Positions 44,187 through 52,057 of a DNA stretch of 64,000 nucleotides are shown here, piece by piece. The position numbers and the translations under genes are program-made. The stretch is from positions 4,892,501 to 4,956,500 of the forward strand of contig NZ_CP045293.1 in assembly GCF_009363075.1 (NCBI RefSeq), written 5' to 3'. The notes below the pieces were generated by a model, which did no database searches, was not told the origin of the DNA, and saw only the letters and a program-made list of their open reading frames with translations. This stretch comes from Paenibacillus guangzhouensis. GTDB taxonomy: Bacteria > Bacillota > Bacilli > Paenibacillales > Paenibacillaceae. Every line of letters begins with the position of its first letter. Within the stretch, counting starts at the first letter, position 1.

Positions 44187-46616
44187 ATGTCATATCCATC
44201 ATATGGAAAAATCAAGAACACTACAAGTAAGATATCGAAACATGATCAAACTTCACTGATCCAATGGATTCTTATGGGTGTTCTCGCCCTCTTCTTACTT
44301 TGGTCCCCATTATGGGCCGCATTATTTAACGGGCAACAGATTACTTTTGAAAGACCTCTCTATGAGGCCATGCGCTGGGTAGCCGTCATTATGCTAATTA
44401 CGGGCGTCTATCTATTTAAAAACTGGAGGCCCGGCGACATAAAAGACTGGTATGCAATCCTCGTTTTTGCATTGCCATTGACTTATCTCATATCGCTCAT
44501 TCCGGCTGCATCGCATTATCAAGCATTAAATATGGTCTATGTCTATCTGATCTATGCCATCATTTTTGTCGTCGGTCTCTATTTTACACGAAATGCACGA
44601 GATAATTCGATTATCCGGAATACATTGCTAGTTTCGACATATTTTACGGTTTTTTTCGGACTGTTCCATTGGTTCGGCAACAGCAAATTTATCGCAGACG
44701 TATTGGGATGGTTAATTCCTTTAAAATCAGCAGCAGGTACGTACTTAGATGCAGTGATGACGGACTCTAACGGTCTACGTCTCACATCATTTTTCCAGTA
44801 TGCGAATACGTATGCCGCATTTTTGATTGCGATCCTATTTGCAAGTGCGTTTCTTCTCGTTAAAAGCCGGAAATGGTATGTATCAGCGATCCATGCTTTT
44901 ATGCTGGTACCGATCATCCTGTCCTTCTTTTTAACGTTATCCCGTGCGGCATATGTCATTTTGCCGGTAGTATTTCTAATCGTAATTCTATGCCTCAAGC
45001 CTTATCGGCAAATTATGTACACGGTACATATGGCGATTGCATTCATCGCATCGATGGCGATCTTAAATAAAGTAACGACTATTGGGATTTCAGTAAACGA
45101 ACAATTTAACGGGTCGGAATCATTGAAAGGTTGGATGCTAACGCTCGGGGTTTCACTCGCCGTTGCCATCCTTGCAACGTTATCGCAGCAATTTGTTACG
45201 CCATGGTTGCAGCAAAAGCTTAACCAATTCGGGCAGCGCAAAGCATCTTCGCTAATCATGCCTGCCGCCGCAGTTATTTTAGGCGTGGTCATGGTGTTTG
45301 TTTTCATCGGAACAAGCGCGAAAAACTTACTTCCTGAGAACGTAAAAATTCGTCTTGAGAACATCAACTTTAATCAGCACAGTGTCCTCGAGCGCGGAAC
45401 CTTTTATAAAGATGCCATGAAGTTAGTAGCCGATTACCCTGTCTTCGGCGCAGGCGGCGGCGCGTGGTATTCCATGTATGAGAAATATCAACACAATCCG
45501 TATATAAGTCGTCAGGCGCACAGCTTCTTCTTCCAGAACATTGTTGAGGTAGGGATTGTAGGGTTCAGTGTTCTAGTTGGGCTTCTGATTCTATTCTTCT
45601 ATACTTATCTTAAAAACTTTGTCCGAAGTGAAGAAAACGATCGTGATTCACATTTCTACTATTTCATTATTGCCATTGCGCTTCTCATCCACAGCGCACT
45701 TGACTTCGATCTCAGTTACGTATATGTAGGCGTACTGCTATTCTTATGCCTAGGTGCCATGCTGGCGAACATCAAATCGCAAGAATCCGTCAAACTCAAG
45801 AAGCTTACAGGTTTGAAATGGGCATATCCATCCTTCATCTCTGTGCTTGCCCTAGTCATGTTTATTTTTGCTCAGATGTCGCTAAGTGCGAATGCCAGTT
45901 TCATGACATCGCTCACGATGGTTCAACAACAGACAAGCAATGATTACAATCAAATTGTTACGCCGCTGAATAAAGCGCTCGGGCTCCGCGAGAACCCTGA
46001 CTATACGCAGCTCAAAGTACAATTGCTTCAATCCGTTTATAGTCAAAATCAGAACCAACCATTCTATGATGAAGCGCAGTCCCTTTTAGACAAAACACTT
46101 AAGAAAGAGCCATACAACTTCGGGTTAATTAGTCTTCAAATGAAACAGTATGATCTCATCGGTGATAAGAAAAAACAACTTACGCTTGTTGAGGAACAAT
46201 TAAAGAATTTCCCTTGGAATATGACGTTATATGAGAATGCTATACAACTAAATATAAATTCCGAAAACTACGACGCCGCACTTGCTACTTATCAAAAAAT
46301 TCTCGATCAAAAGCAAGTACTTGCATCCTTACCGAAAGAACAATCTCAAGGTCGGGCATTTGATATCACACCAAAAACCAACTTAGACATTGCTAAAATC
46401 TATTTTACTCAAGCCAATTACGAAAAAGCTTCAGCATTTATCAAACCACTTCTCACTGCGGATTATAATGATGCAGTGAACAAAGATATGGCTCGCTATT
46501 ATGTAATTTCCTTGCAAAAACAAGGTACAACAGACCAAGCCGTATATGACGCTCTTGTAGCAACGGGTGTTAATGAAAAAGATATCATCGATGCTATAGC
46601 AGCCGACGCAAAATAA
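44187..46616 (+). CDS. O-antigen ligase/polymerase-type membrane protein with C-terminal TPR-like repeats (candidate S-layer O-oligosaccharyltransferase)
   Basis: An 809-residue protein. The ATG at 44187 was chosen because AAGGAG (44170-44175) precedes it, and the first of about 12 helices begins near residue 25. The membrane part (IQWILMGVLALFLLWSPLWA onward) contains the Wzy_C-like block with FGLFHWFGNS, NTYAAFLIAILFASAFL and HSFFFQNIVEVGIVG. The last 230 residues are soluble with TPR-like helices (IYFTQANYEKASAFIKPLL). This architecture is like WsfB of Paenibacillus alvei and WsaB of Geobacillus, which attach glycans to S-layer protein tyrosine or threonine. It is divergent from the exporter operon. 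No S-layer protein gene is in the window, so its acceptor is unknown. Confidence 0.78.
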   Translation: MSYPSYGKIKNTTSKISKHDQTSLIQWILMGVLALFLLWSPLWAALFNGQQITFERPLYEAMRWVAVIMLITGVYLFKNWRPGDIKDWYAILVFALPLTYLISLIPAASHYQALNMVYVYLIYAIIFVVGLYFTRNARDNSIIRNTLLVSTYFTVFFGLFHWFGNSKFIADVLGWLIPLKSAAGTYLDAVMTDSNGLRLTSFFQYANTYAAFLIAILFASAFLLVKSRKWYVSAIHAFMLVPIILSFFLTLSRAAYVILPVVFLIVILCLKPYRQIMYTVHMAIAFIASMAILNKVTTIGISVNEQFNGSESLKGWMLTLGVSLAVAILATLSQQFVTPWLQQKLNQFGQRKASSLIMPAAAVILGVVMVFVFIGTSAKNLLPENVKIRLENINFNQHSVLERGTFYKDAMKLVADYPVFGAGGGAWYSMYEKYQHNPYISRQAHSFFFQNIVEVGIVGFSVLVGLLILFFYTYLKNFVRSEENDRDSHFYYFIIAIALLIHSALDFDLSYVYVGVLLFLCLGAMLANIKSQESVKLKKLTGLKWAYPSFISVLALVMFIFAQMSLSANASFMTSLTMVQQQTSNDYNQIVTPLNKALGLRENPDYTQLKVQLLQSVYSQNQNQPFYDEAQSLLDKTLKKEPYNFGLISLQMKQYDLIGDKKKQLTLVEEQLKNFPWNMTLYENAIQLNINSENYDAALATYQKILDQKQVLASLPKEQSQGRAFDITPKTNLDIAKIYFTQANYEKASAFIKPLLTADYNDAVNKDMARYYVISLQKQGTTDQAVYDALVATGVNEKDIIDAIAADAK

Positions 46617-46624
46617 TTAACAAA

Positions 46625-46636
46625 AAAAACGCCTTG
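46625..46636. terminator. Left arm of a terminator split by the insertion sequence
   Basis: AAAAACGCCTTG pairs perfectly with CAAGGCGTTTTT at 47941-47952. Without the insertion they would form a bidirectional terminator hairpin between this ligase-type gene and galU. Confidence 0.75.
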
Positions 46637-46642
46637 CGCAGA

Positions 46643-46646
46643 TAAA
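46643..46646. repeat. Target-site duplication (left copy), TAAA
   Basis: TAAA here and at 47932-47935 flanks the element exactly, the footprint of its insertion. The partner is listed with the element. Confidence 0.7.
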
Positions 46647-46690
46647 TGGGACTGACCCCATAGTGTGAGACAAATCAAAACACCTTCAAG
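46647..46690. repeat. Left terminal inverted repeat of the insertion sequence
   Basis: Begins TGGGACTGACCCCATAGTG; similar to the reverse complement of 47885-47931 with a few mismatches and small gaps, including the shared TGTGAGACA and AAAACACCTT blocks. Confidence 0.85.
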
Positions 46691-46756
46691 TGAAATCTAC
46701 TATGTCGTAAGATATAGGGACAATCTTGGAGGTGTTTTTGTAGTGGCAACAAGAGA

Positions 46757-46999
46757 GTGAGTTATCCAGAAGAAATAAAGATGAAAGCTATAGAGATGAG
46801 ATTGGCTGGTGTTCCAGTGAGAGAGGTTATGGAGCAGCTTAATGTACGAAATAAGACGCAATTAAAAACTTGGATGAGATGGTATCGTAATGGAGAACTT
46901 CATAGACTGAGGCAACCTGTTGGCAAACAATATAGCTACGGTAAAAGTACTGAGATTACTTCGGAATTAGAGAAGCTAGAAAATCGTTATCTTAAGTAG
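46757..46999 (+). pseudogene. IS3 orfA, interrupted by premature stop and altered start
   Basis: The intact part encodes a helix-turn-helix of transposase OrfA (SYPEEIKMKAIEMRLAGVPV, REVMEQLNVRNKTQLKTWMR). A TAG at 46997 interrupts a frame that otherwise continues with QMDVLKKYKELERRWKQ, as in full OrfA; a CAG-to-TAG change is the simplest origin. At the start, GTG 46743 behind GGAGGTG would run into a stop after five codons unless one base is restored. The A6G slippery site (47014-47020) for making OrfAB lies downstream of the stop, so fusion transposase cannot be made. Confidence 0.82.
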
Positions 47000-47013
47000 C
47001 AGATGGACGTGCT

Positions 47014-47020
47014 AAAAAAG
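47014..47020 (+). other. A6G ribosomal frameshift site of the insertion sequence
   Basis: AAAAAAG in the register A AAA AAG, the canonical -1 slippery heptamer of IS3-family elements. It is in the orfA frame, with orfB in the -1 frame. Confidence 0.8.
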
Positions 47021-47040
47021 TACAAGGAGTTGGAAAGGAG

Positions 47041-47883
47041 GTGGAAGCAGAACTCGTAGTAGCTTGTATAGCGTCTTTTCAAGGCGAATTGAGTGTTTTA
47101 CAGGCTTGTGCATGGCTAGGAGTCCCACGTTCAACATACTATCGCTGGAAAGCTAGAAACAAGGACATGAATGAATCTAACATTGTGGAGAGAATACGTG
47201 AGCTATGCACTCAACATAAATTTAGGTATGGATACCGAAAAATTACAGCACTGCTCCGCTTTGAGCATCAAATTAATCACAAACGGGTTCAGCGAATTAT
47301 GCAACAAGAGCAATTTCAATGCCGAGTAAAAGTAAAGAAACGTAAACCAACGGGTCAACCTGTACAGGTCGCAGAACATCTACTCAAGCGTCAATTTCAA
47401 GCAACAGGACCCATGCAAAAGCTAGTGACGGATATTACGTATCTGCCATTTGGTAATAAAACGTTGTACTTATCGAGCATTTTAGATTTGTACAACGGAG
47501 AAATTGTCGCGTACAATATTGCAGATACACAAGATACATCCTTTGTTTTAGATACGCTAAATCAGCTTCCAGATCAGCAAGGTATGATGTTACACAGTGA
47601 TCAGGGCAGCGTGTATACGTCTCAAGCTTATCAAGGGACTGTAAAAGGAAAAGGCATTACCATGAGCATGTCCCGTAAGGGAACACCCGCTGATAATGCC
47701 CCTATCGAATCGTTCCATTCCACACTAAAGTCTGAAACGTTCTATCTCGAAGGGCTAACCTGCACAACGACGGCAATCGTTGAACAGACCGTTCGAGATT
47801 ACATTAGTTATTATAACTCAATTCGCATTCAAACGAAATTAAATAACCAGTCGCCGATACAATATCGACAACTGGCTGCTTAA
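47041..47883 (+). CDS. IS3-family transposase OrfB
   Basis: A 280-residue integrase-core protein with a full DDE set: Asp in LVTDITYLPF, Asp in LHSDQGSVY and Glu in APIESFHSTLKSE. The N-terminal HTH_21-type region is ACAWLGVPRSTYYRWKAR. The frame is intact, starting at GTG 47041. On its own it lacks the OrfA DNA-binding part normally joined by frameshifting, so activity is doubtful in this copy. Confidence 0.9.
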   Translation: MEAELVVACIASFQGELSVLQACAWLGVPRSTYYRWKARNKDMNESNIVERIRELCTQHKFRYGYRKITALLRFEHQINHKRVQRIMQQEQFQCRVKVKKRKPTGQPVQVAEHLLKRQFQATGPMQKLVTDITYLPFGNKTLYLSSILDLYNGEIVAYNIADTQDTSFVLDTLNQLPDQQGMMLHSDQGSVYTSQAYQGTVKGKGITMSMSRKGTPADNAPIESFHSTLKSETFYLEGLTCTTTAIVEQTVRDYISYYNSIRIQTKLNNQSPIQYRQLAA

Positions 47884-47884
47884 A

Positions 47885-47931
47885 CTTGCAAGGTGTTTTG
47901 ATCCCTGTCTCACAAACGGGGGTCAGTCCCA
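47885..47931. repeat. Right terminal inverted repeat of the insertion sequence
   Basis: Ends GGGGTCAGTCCCA; the reverse complement starts TGGGACTGACCCCC and matches the left end. Confidence 0.85.
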
Positions 47932-47940
47932 TAAACTTGC

Positions 47941-47952
47941 CAAGGCGTTTTT
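47941..47952. terminator. Right arm of the split terminator
   Basis: CAAGGCGTTTTT, the partner of 46625-46636. It abuts the galU stop codon (47954-47956). Confidence 0.75.
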
Positions 47953-47953
47953 A

Positions 47954-48823
47954 TCATTTCGTCTCTACAATGCCACGCATAAACTCTCTCAACTCGTCTC
48001 TCAACTCTTCCTTTTGCAACGCATACTCAATCGTTGTTTTAATAAACCCTAACTTCTCCCCGACATCATGCCGCTTGCCAAGAAAATGATAAGCCAAAAC
48101 TCGCTCCTGTTGATTCAATCGAGCAATGGCATCCGTTAGCTGGATCTCTCCCCCTGCACCCACATCTTGCTGGTCAAGGATATCGAAGATGGCAGGTGTA
48201 AGTATGTATCGCCCCATAATGGCTAAATCCGAAGGAGCTTGGTCTACAGGCGGCTTTTCCACAAACCCTTTCGCTTGATATAAACGCTCACCTATTGCTA
48301 ACCCATCTACAATACCGTAACGCGATACTTCTGCGTGTGGAACAGGTTGGACGCCTACCACGGAAGCTTGATGCTGGTTAAACACTTCGATCATTTGTTT
48401 TAGACAAGGATCACCGGACTGTACGATGTCATCGCCAAGCAGCACGGCAAATGGCTCGTTCCCGATGAACTTGCGTGCGCACCAAACGGCGTGGCCAAGT
48501 CCCTTTGGTTCTTTCTGGCGAATGTAGTGAATATCAGCCATTTGTGACGACTTCTGCACTTCCCCTAGAAGCTGAATCTTACCTTTCTCTAATAATGTAT
48601 GTTCAAGTTCAAATGAATTATCAAAATGGTCCTCAATCGCACGTTTGCTCTTCCCAGTTACGATAATGATATCTTCTATTCCGGAAGCAACCGCTTCTTC
48701 TACGATGTACTGAATGGTCGGTGTATCCACGATCGGAAGCATTTCCTTCGGCATTGCTTTTGTTGCTGGCAAAAAGCGTGTACCTAACCCTGCTGCAGGG
48801 ATAATAGCTTTACGGATTTTCAT
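47954..48823 (-). CDS. galU: UTP-glucose-1-phosphate uridylyltransferase
   Basis: A 289-residue enzyme making UDP-glucose, usual GalU length. The start is the ATG at 48823 with AAGGAGG 7 bases upstream; a longer frame upstream is not GalU-like. Motifs: [63 protein letters not shown], and GEIQLTDAI. It supplies UDP-glucose for cell-surface polymers, consistent with the neighbouring glycan cluster. A TATAAT -10 box (48855-48860, minus strand) lies just upstream. Confidence 0.95.
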   Translation of the reverse strand: MKIRKAIIPAAGLGTRFLPATKAMPKEMLPIVDTPTIQYIVEEAVASGIEDIIIVTGKSKRAIEDHFDNSFELEHTLLEKGKIQLLGEVQKSSQMADIHYIRQKEPKGLGHAVWCARKFIGNEPFAVLLGDDIVQSGDPCLKQMIEVFNQHQASVVGVQPVPHAEVSRYGIVDGLAIGERLYQAKGFVEKPPVDQAPSDLAIMGRYILTPAIFDILDQQDVGAGGEIQLTDAIARLNQQERVLAYHFLGKRHDVGEKLGFIKTTIEYALQKEELRDELREFMRGIVETK

Positions 48824-48900
48824 GATTGTGCCTCCTTCAACTATGATTATCCATATTATACAGGATTTCATAGAAAGAAACTTCACTGTGTAATTGAAAT

Positions 48901-48936
48901 AAAAAAGAGTCTTCACGCAAATGCGTAAAGACTCCT
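48901..48936 (-). terminator. Terminator of the U32-family gene
   Basis: On the minus strand GGAGTCTTTACGC pairs with GCGTGAAGACTC around ATTT and runs into TTTTTT. Confidence 0.85.
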
Positions 48937-48949
48937 TCATCTCAACTAC

Positions 48950-51574
48950 CTACTTCACCAACTGCCCCCGCGTTACGCCGAGCTGATTCGTTGCCTTCAA
49001 CGTCTTCCAAACCTTCGTACCGCTGATCTTGCCTTGCAGCGCACGGCTGTAGAGATCGATGACCTCATGGACTTGGTCTGCCGTTTCTTCCAAGAACTCA
49101 ACACGATAGTGCGTAACGCCGAGCTCGAGGAAATTCTGAATGTACTCCGCACCCGACTGCTCGATAGCGTTGTAGACCGTGTTGCGGCAGCCTTCGTCGA
49201 CGCGTACAGGATGAGACATCCCAATACGGTCCTGCAAGGAAGCACGATGCTCTTCGCAAGGACGGCCGCAGTTCGTGTAGTCCGTGCCTTCACTCATGAA
49301 GGTACAGTACACGCAGTGCTCGGTATGGAACATCGGGAGATGCTGATGGATAACTACTTCCATCTTCGATGTATCCGCACGACCGAGAAGATCGACCATT
49401 TGTTGAATATTCAAATCGTAGGAAGGCGTGACCAGGTCACAACCTGCCTCCACGAATAGATCTGCTGCTTTGTGGTTCGCGATATTGAGCGAGAAGTCAC
49501 CGATCAAGCGCGGGAATTTCTCCATCTTCGCGAACGTGTCTGCGAGGCTGCCTGTCGAGATATTCGATGGGCCAACCGCAGTGCCTACATGCAGAATATC
49601 GCCACTAGCCACTGCATTCACATTCATGCCGTTCTTCATCGCTTCAAATTCCGCACGAGCACGCATGTAGAAGTATAGTGCACCCGTGTTGCGCACAAGA
49701 ATCGCATCCGGCTGCAGCTTCAGGATGTTGCGATGGTAACCGTTCTCGTTCGGCATATGGATGCGCGGTGTCACAAGAGCAATCTGCTTGCCGGCTGCAC
49801 GAGCCGCTTCCACCGCTGCCGGGAACTGCTTAATGAACTCGAAGTCCGCATAGATCATGCCGACTTCACTCGCAGCCGCTGCCTGCACTTGTTCTAGCGT
49901 ACGACACAACGCGGTCAGCTTGGAATGCACCGTGCCAGGCGCGTGTGCCTTCGCGTCTGCGTACACCTCTACCGCCCGTTTCACGTATACGGGCGGCTTC
50001 GGGCGCTCGCCAGCGAGCTGCTCCACCGCAGAGCGGCGCAGCGCGTTCAGCTCGCGCATCGGCAAGATGACCGCGCCCTCTAGGTGCGCGTCCATCGCCT
50101 CCAGCTGGAACAGCGTACCGCCGAGACGGCCCAGCTGTTCCTCCAGCAAAGCTGCGTCCATCGGACGCTTAAGCGCCTCTTCGAGCAGGAGCTCCGAATC
50201 GACCTGCACGGTCACGCCCTTCTGGACGTCCGTCCACCACGTACGCAGCGGCTCGCCTGCGCGGCCCTCGACGCGGACGTGAACAGGGAACACCCGATAC
50301 GGCTTCTCTGTCTCGAATGTCTGACGCAGACGCTTATCGAGTGCCGGATCGCTCGTCTTCCAGATTCGGTCGCCGACATGCACCTTCTGCAGGTTCACGT
50401 CGTTTCGACCAGGCACGATGTCGATGATCCACCCTTCAGCCGCTTCGCCTTCCAGCTTCACGCCTTGACGACGCACGTCATAGACGCGTCCGCCCTCTTC
50501 CTTCTTCGTCGGATCTCCGGCGTCGAATACGATCCCGTCTCCACGTTTCAGTGGCGCTTCGATCTTACAGACAACGCCGTCGCGAAGAATCTTCTCGACA
50601 CGACCAAGGTAGACGCCACGTGATTTCGGGAACGTCCCTTCGACCAACTTCTTGTTGTTTGTACCTTCCAAGAATCCGTGCGTGAACCCACGCGAGAAGC
50701 TCTGCTGCAATTCACGGATTTCTTCCTTCGACGGCCCTGAACGATCGCCCGCAAAATACTGGTCAATCGCCTTCCGGTACTTGCTCACGACGTTCGCAAC
50801 ATACTCAGGGCTCTTCAAGCGCCCTTCAATTTTGAACGACGTCACGCCCGCTTCAATCAGCTCCGGCACGATATCGATCGCCGCAAGATCCTTCGGCGAG
50901 AGCAAATACGCCACATCGCCCATTGGCTTCTGTTCGCCATCCACCATCAAGTCATACGGCAAGCGACAAGCCTGCGCGCACTCCCCACGGTTCGCAGAAC
51001 GGCCGCCCCACATCTCGGATGTGAGACATTGCCCTGAATACGATACGCAGAGTGCCCCATGCACGAATACTTCCATTGGAAGCTTCGCTTGATCACCGAT
51101 CATTTTAATCTGCTTCAGGTTATTCTCGCGGCCTAATACGACCCGCTCCATATCCCAAGGCTTCGTGAATTCAACCGCCTCCGGGGACGTAATCGTCATT
51201 TGCGTTGAACCGTGGATCGGGAAGTCCGGCGAGATCTCACGAATCATTTTTACAAGACCCAAATCCTGCACGATCACCGCGTCAACCCCGGCATCAATAC
51301 ACGCGTCAATCAACTCTTTCGCATCCGGCAACTCTTCCTCGAAGACGAGAATGTTGAACGTTAAGAACCCTTTAACCCCATAACTATGCAAAAACGCCAT
51401 AATCTCAGGCAATTCATCCATCTGAAAATTGTTCGCCCGCGCACGCGCATTAAATTTCTCCACCCCGAAGAAAATCGCGTCCGCACCATTTGCCACCGCC
51501 GCACGCATACAATCCCAATCGCCTGCTGGTGCGAGCAGTTCAATATCCGCCCGTGTGAGCGTTGTCTGACTCAT
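48950..51574 (-). CDS. U32-family protein (RlhA/TrhP-like RNA hydroxylation candidate)
   Basis: An 874-residue member of the peptidase U32 family, longer than many relatives. N-terminal barrel: IELLAPAGDWDCMRAAVANG, ADAIFFGVEKFNARARA, VFVHGALCVSYSGQC, MWGGRSANRGECAQACRLPYD (the U32 signature with clustered cysteines). The middle is a DUF3656-type domain, and the C-terminal part repeats a barrel-like region with more cysteines (CVYCTFMSEGTDYTNCGRPC). Several members hydroxylate tRNA or rRNA cytidine/uridine using prephenate and an iron-sulfur cluster, so RNA modification is more likely than collagen proteolysis. Which RNA is unknown. Its message ends in a clear terminator before galU. Confidence 0.88.
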   Translation of the reverse strand: MSQTTLTRADIELLAPAGDWDCMRAAVANGADAIFFGVEKFNARARANNFQMDELPEIMAFLHSYGVKGFLTFNILVFEEELPDAKELIDACIDAGVDAVIVQDLGLVKMIREISPDFPIHGSTQMTITSPEAVEFTKPWDMERVVLGRENNLKQIKMIGDQAKLPMEVFVHGALCVSYSGQCLTSEMWGGRSANRGECAQACRLPYDLMVDGEQKPMGDVAYLLSPKDLAAIDIVPELIEAGVTSFKIEGRLKSPEYVANVVSKYRKAIDQYFAGDRSGPSKEEIRELQQSFSRGFTHGFLEGTNNKKLVEGTFPKSRGVYLGRVEKILRDGVVCKIEAPLKRGDGIVFDAGDPTKKEEGGRVYDVRRQGVKLEGEAAEGWIIDIVPGRNDVNLQKVHVGDRIWKTSDPALDKRLRQTFETEKPYRVFPVHVRVEGRAGEPLRTWWTDVQKGVTVQVDSELLLEEALKRPMDAALLEEQLGRLGGTLFQLEAMDAHLEGAVILPMRELNALRRSAVEQLAGERPKPPVYVKRAVEVYADAKAHAPGTVHSKLTALCRTLEQVQAAAASEVGMIYADFEFIKQFPAAVEAARAAGKQIALVTPRIHMPNENGYHRNILKLQPDAILVRNTGALYFYMRARAEFEAMKNGMNVNAVASGDILHVGTAVGPSNISTGSLADTFAKMEKFPRLIGDFSLNIANHKAADLFVEAGCDLVTPSYDLNIQQMVDLLGRADTSKMEVVIHQHLPMFHTEHCVYCTFMSEGTDYTNCGRPCEEHRASLQDRIGMSHPVRVDEGCRNTVYNAIEQSGAEYIQNFLELGVTHYRVEFLEETADQVHEVIDLYSRALQGKISGTKVWKTLKATNQLGVTRGQLVK

Positions 51575-52008
51575 TTCGTTTACCCCTCTATTCCTATCAT
51601 CCGCAGATGACTAATCTTCTAAAAAAGCTCTACTCTCTAGTTTACCAAAGTTTCCGCCTAATAATCTATATGAATTCATAGGAATTATTCCGACGGCTAT
51701 GCTCTACCTCACACATCACTCCTCTTCTTTACGCTAACGAACCCCAGTAACCTTATTTGCCCTATTTTGTCCATTTTCAAAATCTAACGAATCCCTATAT
51801 TGCTATTCTCTCCGAATCGACGCCAAACGAGCCATACAGAGCACAATAGTATGACCACGATTCGTTAGACCAGCCGATCCCATATTTTCACCCAAATAAG
51901 CAATCTACGATTCGTTAGCCTCCGAGCTGCTAGGACGTGGAGTCTCAGGAGACGCATGCCCACCACGCACGTTTTTCATTCACAACACACCCCCTCCGCC
52001 TCAACGCA
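51575..52008. other. Intergenic region with symmetric short repeat array; no gene seen
   Basis: About 430 bases between divergently placed ends of the U32 gene start and the next gene's terminator. It contains the four-copy CTAACGAA element (51734-51918). No coding frame with a ribosome site is convincing. The U32 gene promoter must lie in the right-hand part of 51575-51730, but I cannot single one out. Confidence 0.6.
51734..51918. repeat. Four-copy CTAACGAA inverted array with 50-bp spacing and exact two-fold symmetry
   Basis: CTAACGAA occurs at 51734-51741 and 51784-51791, and its complement TTCGTTAG at 51861-51868 and 51911-51918. Both pairs are 50 bp apart, and all four are symmetric about base 51826. 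The copies extend as CTAACGAAYCS. I recognise no insertion-sequence ends, REP-type hairpin family or regulator site. Confidence 0.75.
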
Positions 52009-52042
52009 CAAAAAAACCGCAACCCCCACCGGGAGCTGCGGT
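52009..52042 (-). terminator. Terminator of the stalk-domain gene
   Basis: On the minus strand ACCGCAGCTCCC pairs with GGGGGTTGCGGT (12 pairs, two G-U) and runs into a T7 tract. Confidence 0.85.
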
Positions 52043-52057
52043 CATTCGAACTTATCC

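Larger units (their letters stand above)
46647..47931 (+). mobile_element. IS3-family insertion sequence, about 1285 bp, decayed
   Basis: Ends are TGGGACTGACCCC... and its inverted copy, so the element has the 5'-TG...CA-3' ends of IS3-family elements. Imperfect inverted repeats extend about 44-47 bp on each side. TAAA direct repeats flank it. It carries orfA and orfB in the usual -1 arrangement with an A6G slippery site, but orfA has a premature stop. It inserted into the loop of a terminator. Confidence 0.9.

Noticed and set aside
48824-48940. Longer GalU starting at 48940
   Set aside because: The extra residues do not resemble GalU, and an AAGGAGG ribosome site with normal spacing precedes the ATG at 48823.
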